Source: Arcuatula senhousia (Eukaryota > Mollusca > Bivalvia > Mytilida > Mytilidae). From it: 64,000 bases of DNA. Position 1 is the stretch's first letter; each line of letters begins with the position of its first letter. The notes beneath the pieces were generated by a model. The model searched no databases. It had not been told where the DNA came from and was given only the letters and a program-made list of their open reading frames with translations. The translations under genes and the position numbers were made by a program. Positions 49,744-61,020 of this stretch are shown here, piece by piece. The DNA lies in assembly GCA_963971305.1 (NCBI GenBank), contig OZ020311.1, positions 5,952,001 to 6,016,000 on the forward strand, in the 5' to 3' direction.

Positions 49744-52700
49744 CTGTAAAACACAAATAAAATGAATGTGTATTTATTTAAAGACAGTGATATATGACTA
49801 AGTCCCCTTGATGTCTTGTCTTATACATTTTCGATATAACATGACTTTCCTACACAGTTATTTGTAAATTAATGTCCCTTGTGTTTAAAGTTTCATGAAA
49901 TCAAACTATGCAGATTATTTCCAATCCAGGGAAAATTGATATCCATACTTTTCAGTACTTTTGCCGTAATATAAAATAAAGAAGTCAGTTTGGTGTAATC
50001 ATCTAATAAACACTGAAAACAAAGAATCTGCTCACTCAGTATACCCCGCTACCCTAAAATGAACTATGTCTGTTAACAGGAAGTAGATATCTGACAGACC
50101 TCATTTCGATACTCGCAATAATGGACCTCATACTGAACTCATATACCATATTTCAAGTCACTGTGACATGTAGTTTCTGAGAAAAATGTTACGAAAAATT
50201 TCAACAATTGACTAGTGATGTTGATAATTGACAAAGTCGGTAAACAGGAATTAGAACATATCCGACAGAACTTATTTCTGTACATGCGATAAAGGACCTC
50301 ACACTTAACTCATATACCTAATTTCAAGTCACTGTGATATGTAGTTGCTGAGAAAACTGTTATAAAAGTTATGTTGCAGACAGACAAACCGAAGGACAGA
50401 GGGATGGATGGATGGACCAGTATACCCACTCTTCTTTGAAGCGGGGATTTAATTGAAATTATTTTTATTTTTGTTGGAATGTTTTGTTACTGTACAAAAT
50501 GGGACACAGGATGGCAAGGCATTAGAAACTGACATTTTGATTCCTATCAATACACTGTTATCTAATTATAATTAAAACTTACCAATTACAATAGCTATAA
50601 GTATGACAGCTAATATTGGTCCTATGATATACCACATAATTTCATCTTGGCCTGTGTCAACTTTCTGGTCAAATGGGTTCTATAATACAAAATATGGAAA
50701 TTTATATATACGACAGATGCACAATTATTATGTACAAAGAGGGATGACTCTGAAACAACAGCAATATAACATGAAATTTTATACTTTGTAAAACCATGTA
50801 CCGATACATTTGCCTACCAAATTGTATGATGATATACTACAAAAGTCTTGGTCTGAATATAATGATCTCAATTCAAAAATCAATCAAGAACAAAAATGGC
50901 TTGATTTTATCAAACAGAAAGTAGGAGAGCCACATTCTGAAATTAATATGGAATGTTTTTGCCATTGTGCACACCACCTAACAGACTGGGATATTTGCTG
51001 AGTGAAATATGGCTTACATGTCTTGGTGAATCAACCTATATCAGATGTGTCTGAGAGTTACATAAACCTACCTTCACGTTACAATATGTGCCTTCATATC
51101 CAAGGACACAGTTACATGTAAAACTTCCAGGAGAATTCACACAGCTGACAGAATTCTGACAAATATTTAAACTGCATTCATCGATATCCTCGGAACAAGT
51201 CTTGTTTGTGTAACCTGAAGATACAAACTGGGTATAAATTATCTCAATCATTGTGATCAGGTAGTATATACAAATGTATGAATTTATTACATTTCTGTTT
51301 GTTTATGCTTATGACTCTACTATCCTCTCAATTTAAGGGGCTCATAAAGACATATAGGATATATGGTATGTAATTTTACATGTCAAACCAAAAAGACAGG
51401 TCTTACTGAATTTAACTGGAATTAAAGTTTTAGAATCTTTTCAAATGCTGATGCGGATTTTGAAGTTAAACCTTTCCAGGCATGAGAATTATAATTGAGG
51501 GCTATTTCATTAAAAAGTAGATACCAGGGTCGGAAGGCAATTTTCTAATACCCCCACAACCAAGGGGAATAAATAATAAAAATCGCCCCAAAATAACACA
51601 AACAACAAGAACCTACAGGAATTTTATTTCCTGCCTTCCAACCCTGGTACCTACTTTTTAATGGAATAGCCCTGAGATTATTTTCAACAGATTTTATATA
51701 TTTGTTTATATCAATTGTTATGTATTTTAAGGGGGTACAGAACACATAAGGGAGATAACTCCTAAATATCACTTGAACATTTTAGTCATACATGTTTATT
51801 CAAAGAAATCAAGCTTCCCAATGATCAAGATATGAAATGTTGAAACTCCATTATGTTCAATTAAAACATTTTCAAGAATTCTATGATTAGATTTTCTTAA
51901 GATTTTGCGATTAAATTTAAGTGACTAAAGTACATATTTTTGCAAATTTTCAGGAAAATTAAATGAAACAATTTTATTTTAGCCAAAGTGTTTGGTATCT
52001 CCTTAAATAACAAGGTAAAGCATTTCAAAACAATTTTAACTTTGAATTTTGAAATTCCTTGACTAATTATTGAGATATCTGAACTATTTCTATGTCATAG
52101 TGCCCTCCTGAGAGGGGCAGACAACCCTCAATGTATACCTGAGAGGGGCAGACAACCCTCAATTTATACCTGAGAGGGGCAGACAACCCTCAATGTATAC
52201 CTGAGAGGGGCAGACAACCCTCAATGTATACCTGAGAGGGGCAGACAACCCTCAATGTATACCTGAGAGGGGCAGACAACCCTCAATGTATACCTGAGAG
52301 GGGCAGACAACCCTCAATGTATACCTGAGAGGGGCAGACAACCCTCAATTTATACCTGAGAGGGGCAGACAACCCTCAATGTATACCTGAGAGGGGCAGA
52401 CAACCCTCAATTTATACCTGAGAGGGGCAGACAACCCTCAATGTATACCTGAGAGGGGCAGACAACCCTCAATTTATACCTGAGAGGGGCAGACAACCCT
52501 CAATGTATACCTGAGAGGGGCAGACAACCCTCAATTTATACCTGAGAGGGGCAGACAACCCTCAATTTATACCTGAGAGGGGCAGACAACCCTCAATTTA
52601 TACCTGAGAGGGGCAGACAACCCTCAATGTATACCTGAGAGGGGCAGACAACCCTCAATTTATACCTGAGAGGGGCAGACAACCCTCAATGTATACCTGA

Positions 52701-53811
52701 GAGGGGCAGACAACCCTCAATGTATACCTGAGAGGGGCAGACAACCACATTATCTTACCTGTATTATTACAATCACAGTGGAAATCGTTGACTCGGTCAG
52801 TACACACAGCATTGTGTTGACATGGTCGTGAGGCGCAATCATCTATGTCAACGTTACAATTCTTATCTGTATACCCAGGGGCACAGGTGCATGTATAATC
52901 CCCGGGGAGGTTCTGACAAGTACTGGAATGCTGGCAATAGTTTAATTTACACTCATCTACGTCCTTATCACAGATTGTGCCATTCCAGCCTAAAATGGAA
53001 GAACATATTTGATACACAGTAAGCATTTATTTGAAATGAAATTATGTGACTTGAATTATACGCATTATATTTAGACCATGGGCCAATTGTAGAACTGTGA
53101 GCAGTGCCAAATGGCCTCATTGAAGGCTGCTGGCGGTTATGCATTGTGGTTTTTTTCTAAATTGCTGCTTAATTGTGAGCTGTGTAGCATACACTTATTC
53201 CACATCTCATTTTTTTCTATTTCAACAATCACAGGATTTAGATTTCTTAGAAAAGTACAAAGTTTGTGAGTTTTTTTTTTATTTTGTCCTGATTAAGAAC
53301 TTACCTACACTGAACTGATCTTTGGCAACATGGAGAGTGTGTTCAGCAACAAGCAGGAGCTGCTTACTCTATCAGAGCAAATCAGTTCATGTTACTTTCC
53401 ATATTAGATTGCTTTATGGATTGCCATCTGATTGTTTCAGTGTGTTAATTACTATGAATAATTGTCTTGTCTGTCATCCATTCATCAAGTCAGGACCATT
53501 GCAAACGTCTATTTTTCTCCAATAATCATGTCTTTCATGTCTACTGATTCTGTCTTGGCTTTTGAACTTACAATATTTGAATTCCTTATAGTTATTGGTA
53601 CTTTTTGGTGATTCTTTTTTACTTGTACAAAAGTAAACTTTGACCTTTATATGGGACATTTAAGTATGGATTATCTGTTTTATTTTTTTCCTACCTAATC
53701 TACATTCACAGTTAAAATTTCCGTTGACTTTATCTTCTTGAGTACATTGTAAAGTGTTGGCTACATTACAGGGTTGATCAGCACAAGGTCCTTTCAATTC
53801 ACATAACTCTC
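49604..53811 (-). CDS. crb: crumbs homologue, 3' end (last five coding exons; 5' part outside the window)
   Basis: Crumbs is a large single-pass protein that fixes the apical membrane of epithelial cells. It binds PALS1/Stardust and Par6 through its C-terminus and FERM proteins through the juxtamembrane motif. Five exons (53811-53695, 52989-52759, 51214-51072, 50679-50583, 49743-49604) join in frame to give 241 residues plus a partial first codon. They encode four EGF-like repeats, a short linker, one transmembrane helix (about 24 residues from [10 protein letters not shown] to VMCA) and a 37-40-residue tail. The tail holds the FERM-binding RGTYSPS and ends EERLI, the Crumbs PDZ ligand. All junctions keep GT/AG and phase (1,1,1,0,1). 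Earlier EGF and laminin-G exons are not in the next 10 kb, so they lie outside. The tail match to arthropod Crumbs is strong enough to exclude Notch ligands and other EGF proteins. Confidence 0.93.
50030..50450. repeat. mollusc-type repeat ending in AGTATACCC, in a crumbs intron
   Basis: Bounded by CAGTATACCCCGCT at the left and CAGTATACCC with AGCGGGG at the right. Inside are two loose copies of a ~180-bp theme (CATATACCATATTTCAAGTC, then CTGTGACATGTAGTTTCTGA) and a GGACAGAGGGATGGATGGAT tract. Same architecture as the larger element at 61841-63803. Confidence 0.6.
50583..50679 (-). CDS. crb: crumbs exon, juxtamembrane linker and transmembrane helix
   Basis: 97 bp, phase 0 to phase 1. It encodes a short acidic linker ([13 protein letters not shown]) and then the start of the helix, [18 protein letters not shown]. 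Acceptor TTATAG|AAC, donor ATTG|GTAAGT. Too short for a usual frame scan on this strand; recognised from its splice fit with the tail exon. Confidence 0.9.
51072..51214 (-). CDS. crb: crumbs exon, last EGF repeat
   Basis: 143 bp, phase 1 to phase 0. YTNKTC closes the third repeat. Then [16 protein letters not shown] to EGTYC forms the fourth and last repeat before the membrane. Acceptor CTTCAG|GT, donor GAAG|GTAGGT. Confidence 0.92.
51498..51673. mobile_element. 176-bp MITE with ~42-bp inverted ends, in a crumbs intron
   Basis: The left arm starts AGGGCTATTTCATTAAAAAG and runs to GGTCGGAAGGCA. The right arm is its complement with only a few mismatches. The loop is AT-rich, with a CCCCCACAACCAAGGGGAAT segment. 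Near-complete hairpin. Target duplication unclear. Confidence 0.8.
52107..52746. repeat. 31-bp minisatellite, 20 full copies and one partial
   Basis: The unit CCTGAGAGGGGCAGACAACC followed by CTCAATKTATA repeats exactly every 31 bp. The only variable base is K (G or T), in the order G T G G G G G T G T G T G T T T G T G G. It sits in a crumbs intron, 13 bases past the donor of exon 52989-52759. On the sense (minus) strand every unit contains CTGCCCCTCTCAG|GTATA, an acceptor and donor back to back. Confidence 0.97.
52759..52989 (-). CDS. crb: crumbs exon, one calcium-binding EGF plus most of another
   Basis: 231 bp, phase 1 to phase 1. It begins by finishing the previous EGF (GWNGTIC), then holds a full repeat starting [16 protein letters not shown]. 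The next repeat starts [16 protein letters not shown] and is cut after CDCNNTG. The D-V/I-D-E/D-C starts mark calcium-binding EGF repeats. The donor CAG|GTAAGA lies 13 bases from the 31-bp minisatellite in the following intron. Confidence 0.92.
53076..53222 (+). repeat. SINE-like repeat B in a crumbs intron
   Basis: TTTAGACCATGGGCCAATTG, then GAAGGCTGCTGGCGGTTATG, then GTGTAGCATACACTTATTCC and a TTTTTTTCTATTTCAAC tail, matching the 3' half of the copy at 5390-5745. Confidence 0.7.
53470..53680 (+). repeat. diverged interspersed repeat A
   Basis: CTTGGCTTTTGAACTTACAA, then TATTTGAATTCC, then ATTGGTACTTTTTGG resemble the 3' part of family A with many changes. Low-confidence boundary and assignment. 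Confidence 0.3.
53695..53811 (-). CDS. crb: crumbs exon, most of an EGF-like repeat
   Basis: 117 bp, phase 1 to phase 1. Acceptor TTTTTCAG|GA, donor TTAG|GTAGGA. It encodes [16 protein letters not shown] and onward to NCECRLG. Its EGF repeat is completed by GWNGTIC in the next exon. This is the most 5' exon visible. Confidence 0.88.
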
Positions 53812-55339
53812 CTGAAAAACATGAAAATTTACTTTCAAAAAAAACTTTAAACAAGAATATCATCTTGGCTAGCCAAGTGTTAGGATCCACTATCACTCAT
53901 CTTCATAACCCTTGGCAAGCAAAGATGCAAGAATATGTCAAAATGACCCATCTTGCTACATTTGGGACAGACAGATAGAAAAATGTACCTTAACATTATA
54001 TGCCCCCTAATATGTAAATTGGGCATTAAAAACATGACGCCCCCCACATTGCAACATGAAATATCAAACTAAACTTAAAGGTAAACCTGATTAAAGACAG
54101 TTAGACAAATGAACAGACAGACTGGATGACCATATGTCATTTTATTTCATAGGTGGGGCATTCAAAGCCACTATTAAACTAGTAAATTAACATCTTTACC
54201 AAAGGTTGTGGGACTTAAATGGCGCTCTTACAAAGTAACAAATTTCAAAGGGCAAGAGAAGAAGATTGAAACTGTCTAATCCCTCCTCTTTCTTCTTGTA
54301 TATATTTTTTTTATACCTCTAATTGTTATTTGGCATCAGGGTTTGATACCATATTACAATAAAACATCTGATAATGACTAACAAAAAATAATAAGTAATT
54401 TTCATTACTTATTGATAATTTGTACACTCCATGTTTGACCCTAAGTCTTTTTTTCTTATTTTAGACCTAAAGCATTTGGGACTATTTGAGTGCTAAGTAA
54501 TTAGTCATTATTATTATGTGCCATGATCTATACAACTCCAGGGTATGACCATGTCAATGGTATTAATACTACTGCCTTGTTTGACCTTAGTATGACATTA
54601 TTTAGATATGGATGTAATTGGCAGTAATTATAAACTGCAATAAGTTGCTCAAGGTGAAATGTCTTTTGGATTTATTTGAAAGAAAATCATTTTCATTCAA
54701 AGATACACTTAAAAAGTAGTAAGATCATACATGTTGTATAGTAATCTGATTCCCATGGTCAGACACACAGTGATCAGACAAATTTAAAACTTAATAGGGC
54801 TCAAATGTTTTCAGTCGAGCAAAAGACAACTTTGTGACGGATGAAATGAACAAATGGCAAAAAAAACCCAACAACTTGATCAACCAACAATCTTCTTCAA
54901 TAAAGTCTGGGAACAATAAACAAATAGAGGGGCCTCTACTGAAATGAAACACCAATGATGTTGGTTCACCTATTTCCAGTTTAAAAATAGATGTTTTGTA
55001 GAAATTAAAAACTTGCACCACACAAACTATAAAAAAAAATCTCAGTATTTTTTCCATGAAAATCTGAGATTCATTTCAAATTTCTATCAATCTATCAATC
55101 CCAAACATTTATTAAATCAGGTATAAGACTGAGAATGATAAAATTTCTAAACCTTACCAGCTTTTATTATAATCTTTATAATTCCTTTCTTATTAAATAA
55201 ATAATTAAACAGACTATTCCATTATGTTCTAATTGTAACTGCATGATACACCATTTCAATGAATTAACAAATATTCCCAGGAAAATAAAACTAATGTGTT
55301 GGAGATATAAGATGTACTTCCTTCATGTCACCAAATTAT
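53812..55339 (-). other. crumbs upstream intron, no exon seen
   Basis: No EGF- or laminin-G-like coding exon could be found on the minus strand here. AT-rich, probably intronic. Confidence 0.45.
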
Positions 55340-55880
55340 ATCAGTACTCCCTAAGGTATAATACAGGTAGACAATCAATACACAGAGAAATAGAACAAAA
55401 AGGGGGAGGGTCTCAATAATAGAGCAAAAAAAGGGGGGGGTCAAAACCTGTACTACCTAAGTAATAATACAGGTAGACAATCAATACACAGAGAAATAGA
55501 ACAAAAAGGGGGTGGGTCCCAATAATAGAGCAAAAAGGGGGAGGGTTCGTAACACCTGTACTCTTCAGAGATGTAATACAGGTAGTCAGACGAGATAAGG
55601 CAATAAAAGGGGGGGGGGTTCTCATCATCTGTTTACCCTTAGGGTATAAGACCAATACACAGAAAGATAGGACAAAATGGGGGAGGATCAGATCATTTGT
55701 AGGTCTTAAGATGTTATACAGGTAGTCAGACGCGATAGGACAATAGAGGGGGGGGGGGGGGGTTCTCATCATCTGTTTAGCCTTAAGTTATAAGACCAAT
55801 ACACAGAAAGATAGGACAAAATGGGGGAGGATCAGATCATCTGTAGCCCCTAAGGTGTAATGCAGGTAGTCAGAAAACTT
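55340..55880. repeat. G-run tandem repeat block
   Basis: Two copies of a ~105-bp unit (ACAGGTAGACAATCAATACA near 55364 and 55469) are followed by two copies of a related ~144-bp unit (ACAGGTAGTCAGACG near 55577 and 55720). Each carries runs of 5-14 Gs after CAAAAA or AATAGA. On the minus strand this gives a 119-codon frame that is only the repeat. Confidence 0.75.
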
Positions 55881-56310
55881 TATTTGTCTGAAAAGTAAAA
55901 TGAGAAAAGAGGTCCAGCTAGCCCAGATAGTAAGAGGCTCCTATTATTAAATATTGAAAGGTTTTCAAGCAATCAATAGATGAGAAGATAAAACAACCAA
56001 GAATATCTCCAAAAGACATTATGCCACACCTTACAACATGGAATAGCAACTTTAACGATTTGGAATGGACAAATGAATAGACCCAAACACTATATGCCCC
56101 TCTTCTTATGTTGGTGAGGTATAAAAAGATAAGGGACCACTGTCTATACCCCATTAGGTGTACTAAAAGGTGTAGTAAAAAATCATTAACAGGGAAGTAA
56201 AAAAGAATTCATAGACCAGGCATGGGACAAGACTACATTGTTTTTACCCCACACAAAGAAAACATGAATAGGAAAGGGTACATGTATGTACAGCGATACA
56301 GGATTTTGTA

Positions 56311-56335
56311 CCCCCCCCCCCCCCCAAAAAAAAAA
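56311..56335. repeat. C15-A10 homopolymer tract
   Basis: Fifteen Cs followed directly by ten As. Confidence 0.9.
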
Positions 56336-57548
56336 GTGATTTAACAGAAAATTTAAATGGTAAAAAGGAGGTCACTTAAAACCTATACCTTGGGAAATTA
56401 AATGTTGGGAAAATGCTCCCAATAGCCCTTGCAGAAAGGTTCAAAAATGTAAAAGGATAAGAAAGGGACCAATTATCTGTGTCCTTGAGGACCTTTTGGG
56501 GATAGTCAATACACAACTCCTACAGACTTATTTTTTGCTTAAAAATAAAAAAATTCTCTAGTTTTTTTTTCAGTTTAAAAATGTTCTTTTTTAATAGTTT
56601 TCAACTCTGAAAATAACTATTCTTTTGTTTTTAATATTATTGCAGAGTTTGGCTTTAGTGCTGTTTGGAGGTCATAGAAAGCTTCCCCGTGCTGCAGTTG
56701 TATGCTCTTATATATTTTCAAGCTGGAATATGTGTTGGAAAGACACAGTTTACATATTTCCAAAATTTGACAACGTTTAATTTGATAAATTTATTTCATT
56801 GGGTGTTGTTGTAATATTTTTTGGCTTCTGATTTTGTTATATAAAATCTAATATTATACCGGTTTTCCAAGTTTTTTCTACTCCTAGCGTGTCTGATGAA
56901 GGTTAATCCAGAAATTTTGCTTTGTACATTTATCAAAATCATATCAAAATGTGGATTGTGTCTTTCTGGCACATATTCCATATTCTTTTGTTTTAAATAC
57001 TATAGGAATATGGTTTTTTTTTCTACATTGCTTTATTTAAACCAATTTTGACAATGTATGGAACTGAATTAAACTCACTTACTTTGTATAATAATGTTGC
57101 AGTTCAAATAATCCAATTTCTCTTGAAGTCAAAGTTCTTAACGAAACAATTAATGTATCAATTTAATACATAATACAATCCACGTCAAACTCACCAGACA
57201 AAATAAATGCATGTTTATGACTTATATGTCTAAGTTATTTTAATGTTGCTACATATTATACCTTATAATACACAAACCATGTCCAAATTAACTAGATTAT
57301 CATCTTTAGCTGGGAGGGGACAAGTTTTTAAGTCATATAAATTTACACAATGTATTATGAACTTGAAAAAAATATTATATATATGAAAGGGCAAAAAGAG
57401 TTCAATTTCAAAACAAAAGTCCCATTAAAAAAATGTTACATTTAAAAATTAATGAAATTGGAAACAACCTGAGCTACTGTTACCAAACAGGAAAAATATT
57501 AAAACAGTCAAAATTATTACAGGATCATATGAGCTTTTTTTGTACATA

Positions 57549-58977
57549 CCCGTACGAAAAAATTATATGGAATCCATATGGAATGCTTATGGAATCCATA
57601 TGGACAGGTTATGGACAAGGATATCCATATGGATTTATGATTGTCCATATGGATTTAATTGTTGTCCATATGGACTAAAATATTGTCCATATGGACAAAA
57701 ATGTTGTCCATATGGACACAAATGTTGTCCATATGGACAAATAAAAAATCCAGAAGGACAAAGCTAAATCCATATGGACAATATTTTCTTTAAATCTTGC
57801 AGACATAAGTGCACTTGATGATGTCATTTCTGACATCATCAGTTTTTGAGTCCATTGAATTGCAAACAGGAACACTGATAACTGTGTGATTATTGCTGGA
57901 GTTAAAGATGATTATATTGAAATGTGTTTGTTTGTGCATGTATTTATATATGTAAGTACATTGATTAATGATATTTTAAATTTTTCAATTCATTTCAATA
58001 CCTTTTTATTGACTCAAAAGTTTAAAAGTTGACAAAACTGTACATCCTAGATAAAAGAAATAGAATGGCAAGTAAATGCCAGTTGATCTCTTTGCAAACT
58101 CTTAATCTTCATGTTATTGCAGAGCTGCAATTAAGATTTTTATATTTTTTATTCATAATACAATGTGTATAATCATGCAGGATAAATACAATTAGCAATT
58201 CAACAACAGTTCTAATGCTGATTTGTCAAAGCATGATTGGACAGACTTTGTAATGCACCCCCTCTCCAAAAAAAATGTTTAGTCACAATGCCAAAGCAAC
58301 TGAGTTGAACCCTTTTATATCTCCCCCATCATATAGTTCAGGGCATATATCAATTGCACCAAATGCCTCATGCACTTTCCTGTTTTTTTTTCTGCATGGC
58401 CAAGAGGTGGCACTATGCTAATAATGCCTTATTAAAACTTGGTTCTTTATTTTTTGCTGTTGACACATAGGTTGGAAAAGATAATACATGTACAAATTTT
58501 AAGAAACTTCTTTCCTTAAGGAAGTTTGAAATAATTCTTAGATCAACAGCATCTACATGAAGAACCTTCAATTATGCCTGATTGAATCCCATGTCTAATC
58601 CTTATGGATTTCTTACTAAAAAATCCATATGGACTGTGAAAAATCCATATGGAATGAGAACAAAAATTCATATGGAATCCATAACCTTTTTATATGGAAT
58701 CCATAACCTATTTACATGGAATCCATAACCCTTTTATATGGAATCAATAAACTTTTCATATGGAATCCATAACCCATTTATATGGAATCCATATGATTTA
58801 TGCAAATGAGTTCATAAGAACTTATGGACTAATTTAAATATTTCGGCCGAAATTCCATACGGAATCCATAACCATTCCATATGGATCCATAAGCATTCCA
58901 TATGGATTGTTCAATAGAAATTGTTTTAAAATCCATATGGAATCCATAACCAATCCATATGGAGCTTTTCGTACGGG
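57549..58977. mobile_element. 1.43-kb foldback-like element with CATATG palindromes
   Basis: Perfect 12-bp inverted ends, CCCGTACGAAAA and TTTTCGTACGGG. Next to each end is an array of palindromes: TCCATATGGA in TTGTCCATATGGACAAA units on the left (57,565-57,780) and in ATGGAATCCATAACC units on the right (58,615-58,965). About 830 bp of ordinary AT-rich DNA lie between. The three small frames with CCPYGQK repeats are translations of the left array. Design suggests a non-autonomous foldback element; ATA occurs at both flanks but is too short to be firm. Confidence 0.7.
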
Positions 58978-59988
58978 AATACTTTAAACTTCTCAAACTT
59001 CAAATGAAAATTAATAAATAAATGATTTAAAACTGTATGAAGACATCTAAAGCAAAGTAAATCTAAACACATAGGTCAAGAGTTGATTCAGTCACATGTA
59101 TGGGTAAGCCATTTTCCACGCACATTAAGGACTTCCTCTGTGGAGTTCCATAAGATTAGGCCACAGGCATCATCAGTAACTCCCAGATGATTCCACTCCA
59201 TTTTCTATCTCCATCTGATGGAGAAAGCGAACGGAGCAGAATAAGCTGGGGGTTACCAACAATGGGCTACAGAAGGACAATGCATGCTCGCACATGCAAC
59301 CTTGATAGGGAATATCCTGAGTGATTCACATTTGCATAGAACTTGTTTCTAAACAAGAATGAAATCATAAGCTTAGAGTAAAATAAATTAACTAAACTTA
59401 ATATATAAAACAAAGCTGTGTCTCAAACATTAACACTGGTGCAATAAAACTACTGAACTTATAGTTAACTTAGCAATATAATGTCAAGAGTCCTATGTTA
59501 ACCCAACTGACATACAACATTAACACATAAATCATATGAAAACAATTTAAAAAGAAACAGTTATATTACTCATCTTATATCAATGTTTACCTATGTATAA
59601 CACCTTTCCCACCTGGCTCAGGTACAAATTGTACAGGTAACGAGAAATAGTGTACTTACCTTTAACAGGTAAAATGGATTAGCATTGATAAGGAGATTTA
59701 CTTAAGACCATTATAATGGATCTCGTCATTGTATGACAACATTGTCCCCCAAACATTAAGTGAATTTTTAACGGTACTAGATTTTCAGTCTTTCATGGGT
59801 GTAATGTTTCATAAAGCGATTGAGTATTAAGGTCATTTTTGTCAATGAATCATTTGAGAAAGGGAAATTTAATCTTTTTACAAATAATCAATAAATGTAG
59901 ATAGAGGGCTTTAAAAGTAAATATTTTTTTCCTTAAGATAACACAATTTTTACATTGTAGACATATAAGACTACCTTATACATGTACA
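58978..59988. other. intronic or intergenic DNA, no gene seen
   Basis: Nothing recognisable. The stretch 59100-59310 is less AT-rich than its surroundings and holds a small palindrome around CCATCTGATGG, but no frame or RNA fold I can support. Confidence 0.4.
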
Positions 59989-61020
59989 CAGTGTTCTCCC
60001 CAGGCCCTTATAGCATCTCGGTACCGAGACGCTATCAGATTTTACCGAGATGCTATCAGTCTGTACCGAGACGCTATAAATTTGCATAAAATTTTTACAA
60101 TGAAGCCATTCAGGAGCATTGGGTAATTGACACCTTTACAATCCCAAGCCAATTATCAAATAAATGATTGGTCTGTTGTCAATAAATTGAAAGATATCGA
60201 TTTTTAACTAATTAGACTTGATTACAGGTGATTTGCCGACAGTAGGCACCTGCCTTTTGGTTGGACAACCAATCAGAATTGACCAAAATAAAAACAAACA
60301 CAAGCCATGTGTTTGATACACGTGGGTTTTTGAACTTGCATGAAAAATAAATGAAAACCAAAACTAGAAGACTGATCAAGATAAAAGAATGATTTTTTAC
60401 CTTAAAGAATGAACATTGGAATCCCTAAACATCCCTATTTACGATTATATAGTCCAAAACATTGATTTCACACATTTGATTTTGGCAGTAAATTTCATAA
60501 ACAAAGGAAGACAACTTATGGGCAAAAGGGAGATAACTTAAAGGCAGTGGCTACTGCATACAAATTACATGTACCATATATATTTTTTATATGGTACATT
60601 TCAGCAAAGTTATTTATTCAAAGCAGATTAGTAATGAAATATATTCATGATATCAATATAAGTTTTTATTATTACCATTTCAGGCAACTTTCTGTCCCTT
60701 CTTTCTCTCCCATTTTAATTAAGGGTTGTGAGTCATCACATACAACATAATTCTTATAACTAGACTAATTATCTTTTCCCACCAAAGAGAATTAAACATA
60801 GTCATATTTTACAATGCCTAGACTGTTATTTTCCAGTCATGCATACAACCCCCTATATTAATTTAAAAAGTATTTATACTAAAAGGGGGGGTTGATATAT
60901 TTAAAATTAAATTATAAATAAAACATGAGCCAGATGTCGATCGACGCGATTCATTTTCCTTCAGCTGAATCTTGTTTACGCAAAATGTGATGCTATCCAA
61001 AATTTCTGGGGAGAACACTG
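59989..61020. mobile_element. 1,032-bp non-autonomous DNA transposon, 15-bp ends, 5-bp target duplication
   Basis: Ends CAGTGTTCTCCCCAG and CTGGGGAGAACACTG are exact complements. GTACA flanks both sides (59984-59988 and 61021-61025). The CAGTGTT-type end resembles hAT elements, but those usually duplicate 8 bp, so the superfamily is open. Near the left end three ~21-bp copies of TACCGAGACGCTATCAG occur (60018-60078). A hairpin TGTACCATATA / TATATGGTACA lies near 60570-60600. No transposase frame. Confidence 0.8.

Noticed and set aside
52107..52746. Regular 31-bp direct repeats that look like a CRISPR array
   Set aside because: There are no unique spacers between repeats, the repeats abut each other, no cas genes exist, and the locus lies inside an animal gene intron. 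It is a minisatellite.
52655..52757. C-terminal extension of the EGF frame into the minisatellite
   Set aside because: The exon ends at a good donor at 52758, and the next exon's frame continues the EGF repeat. The extension is intron read-through.
55413..55772. 119-codon minus-strand frame with repeated FIALSR-like segments
   Set aside because: It is generated by the G-run tandem repeat block; no domain and low complexity.
57433..57875. Frames with CCPYGQK-like peptide repeats, resembling a repetitive secreted protein
   Set aside because: They are translations of the TCCATATGGACAAA palindrome array. Similar peptides appear on both strands and there is no signal peptide or splice context.
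59100..59310. Possible structured RNA or conserved non-coding element in a less AT-rich stretch
   Set aside because: No tRNA-like arms, promoter boxes or convincing fold could be traced by eye.
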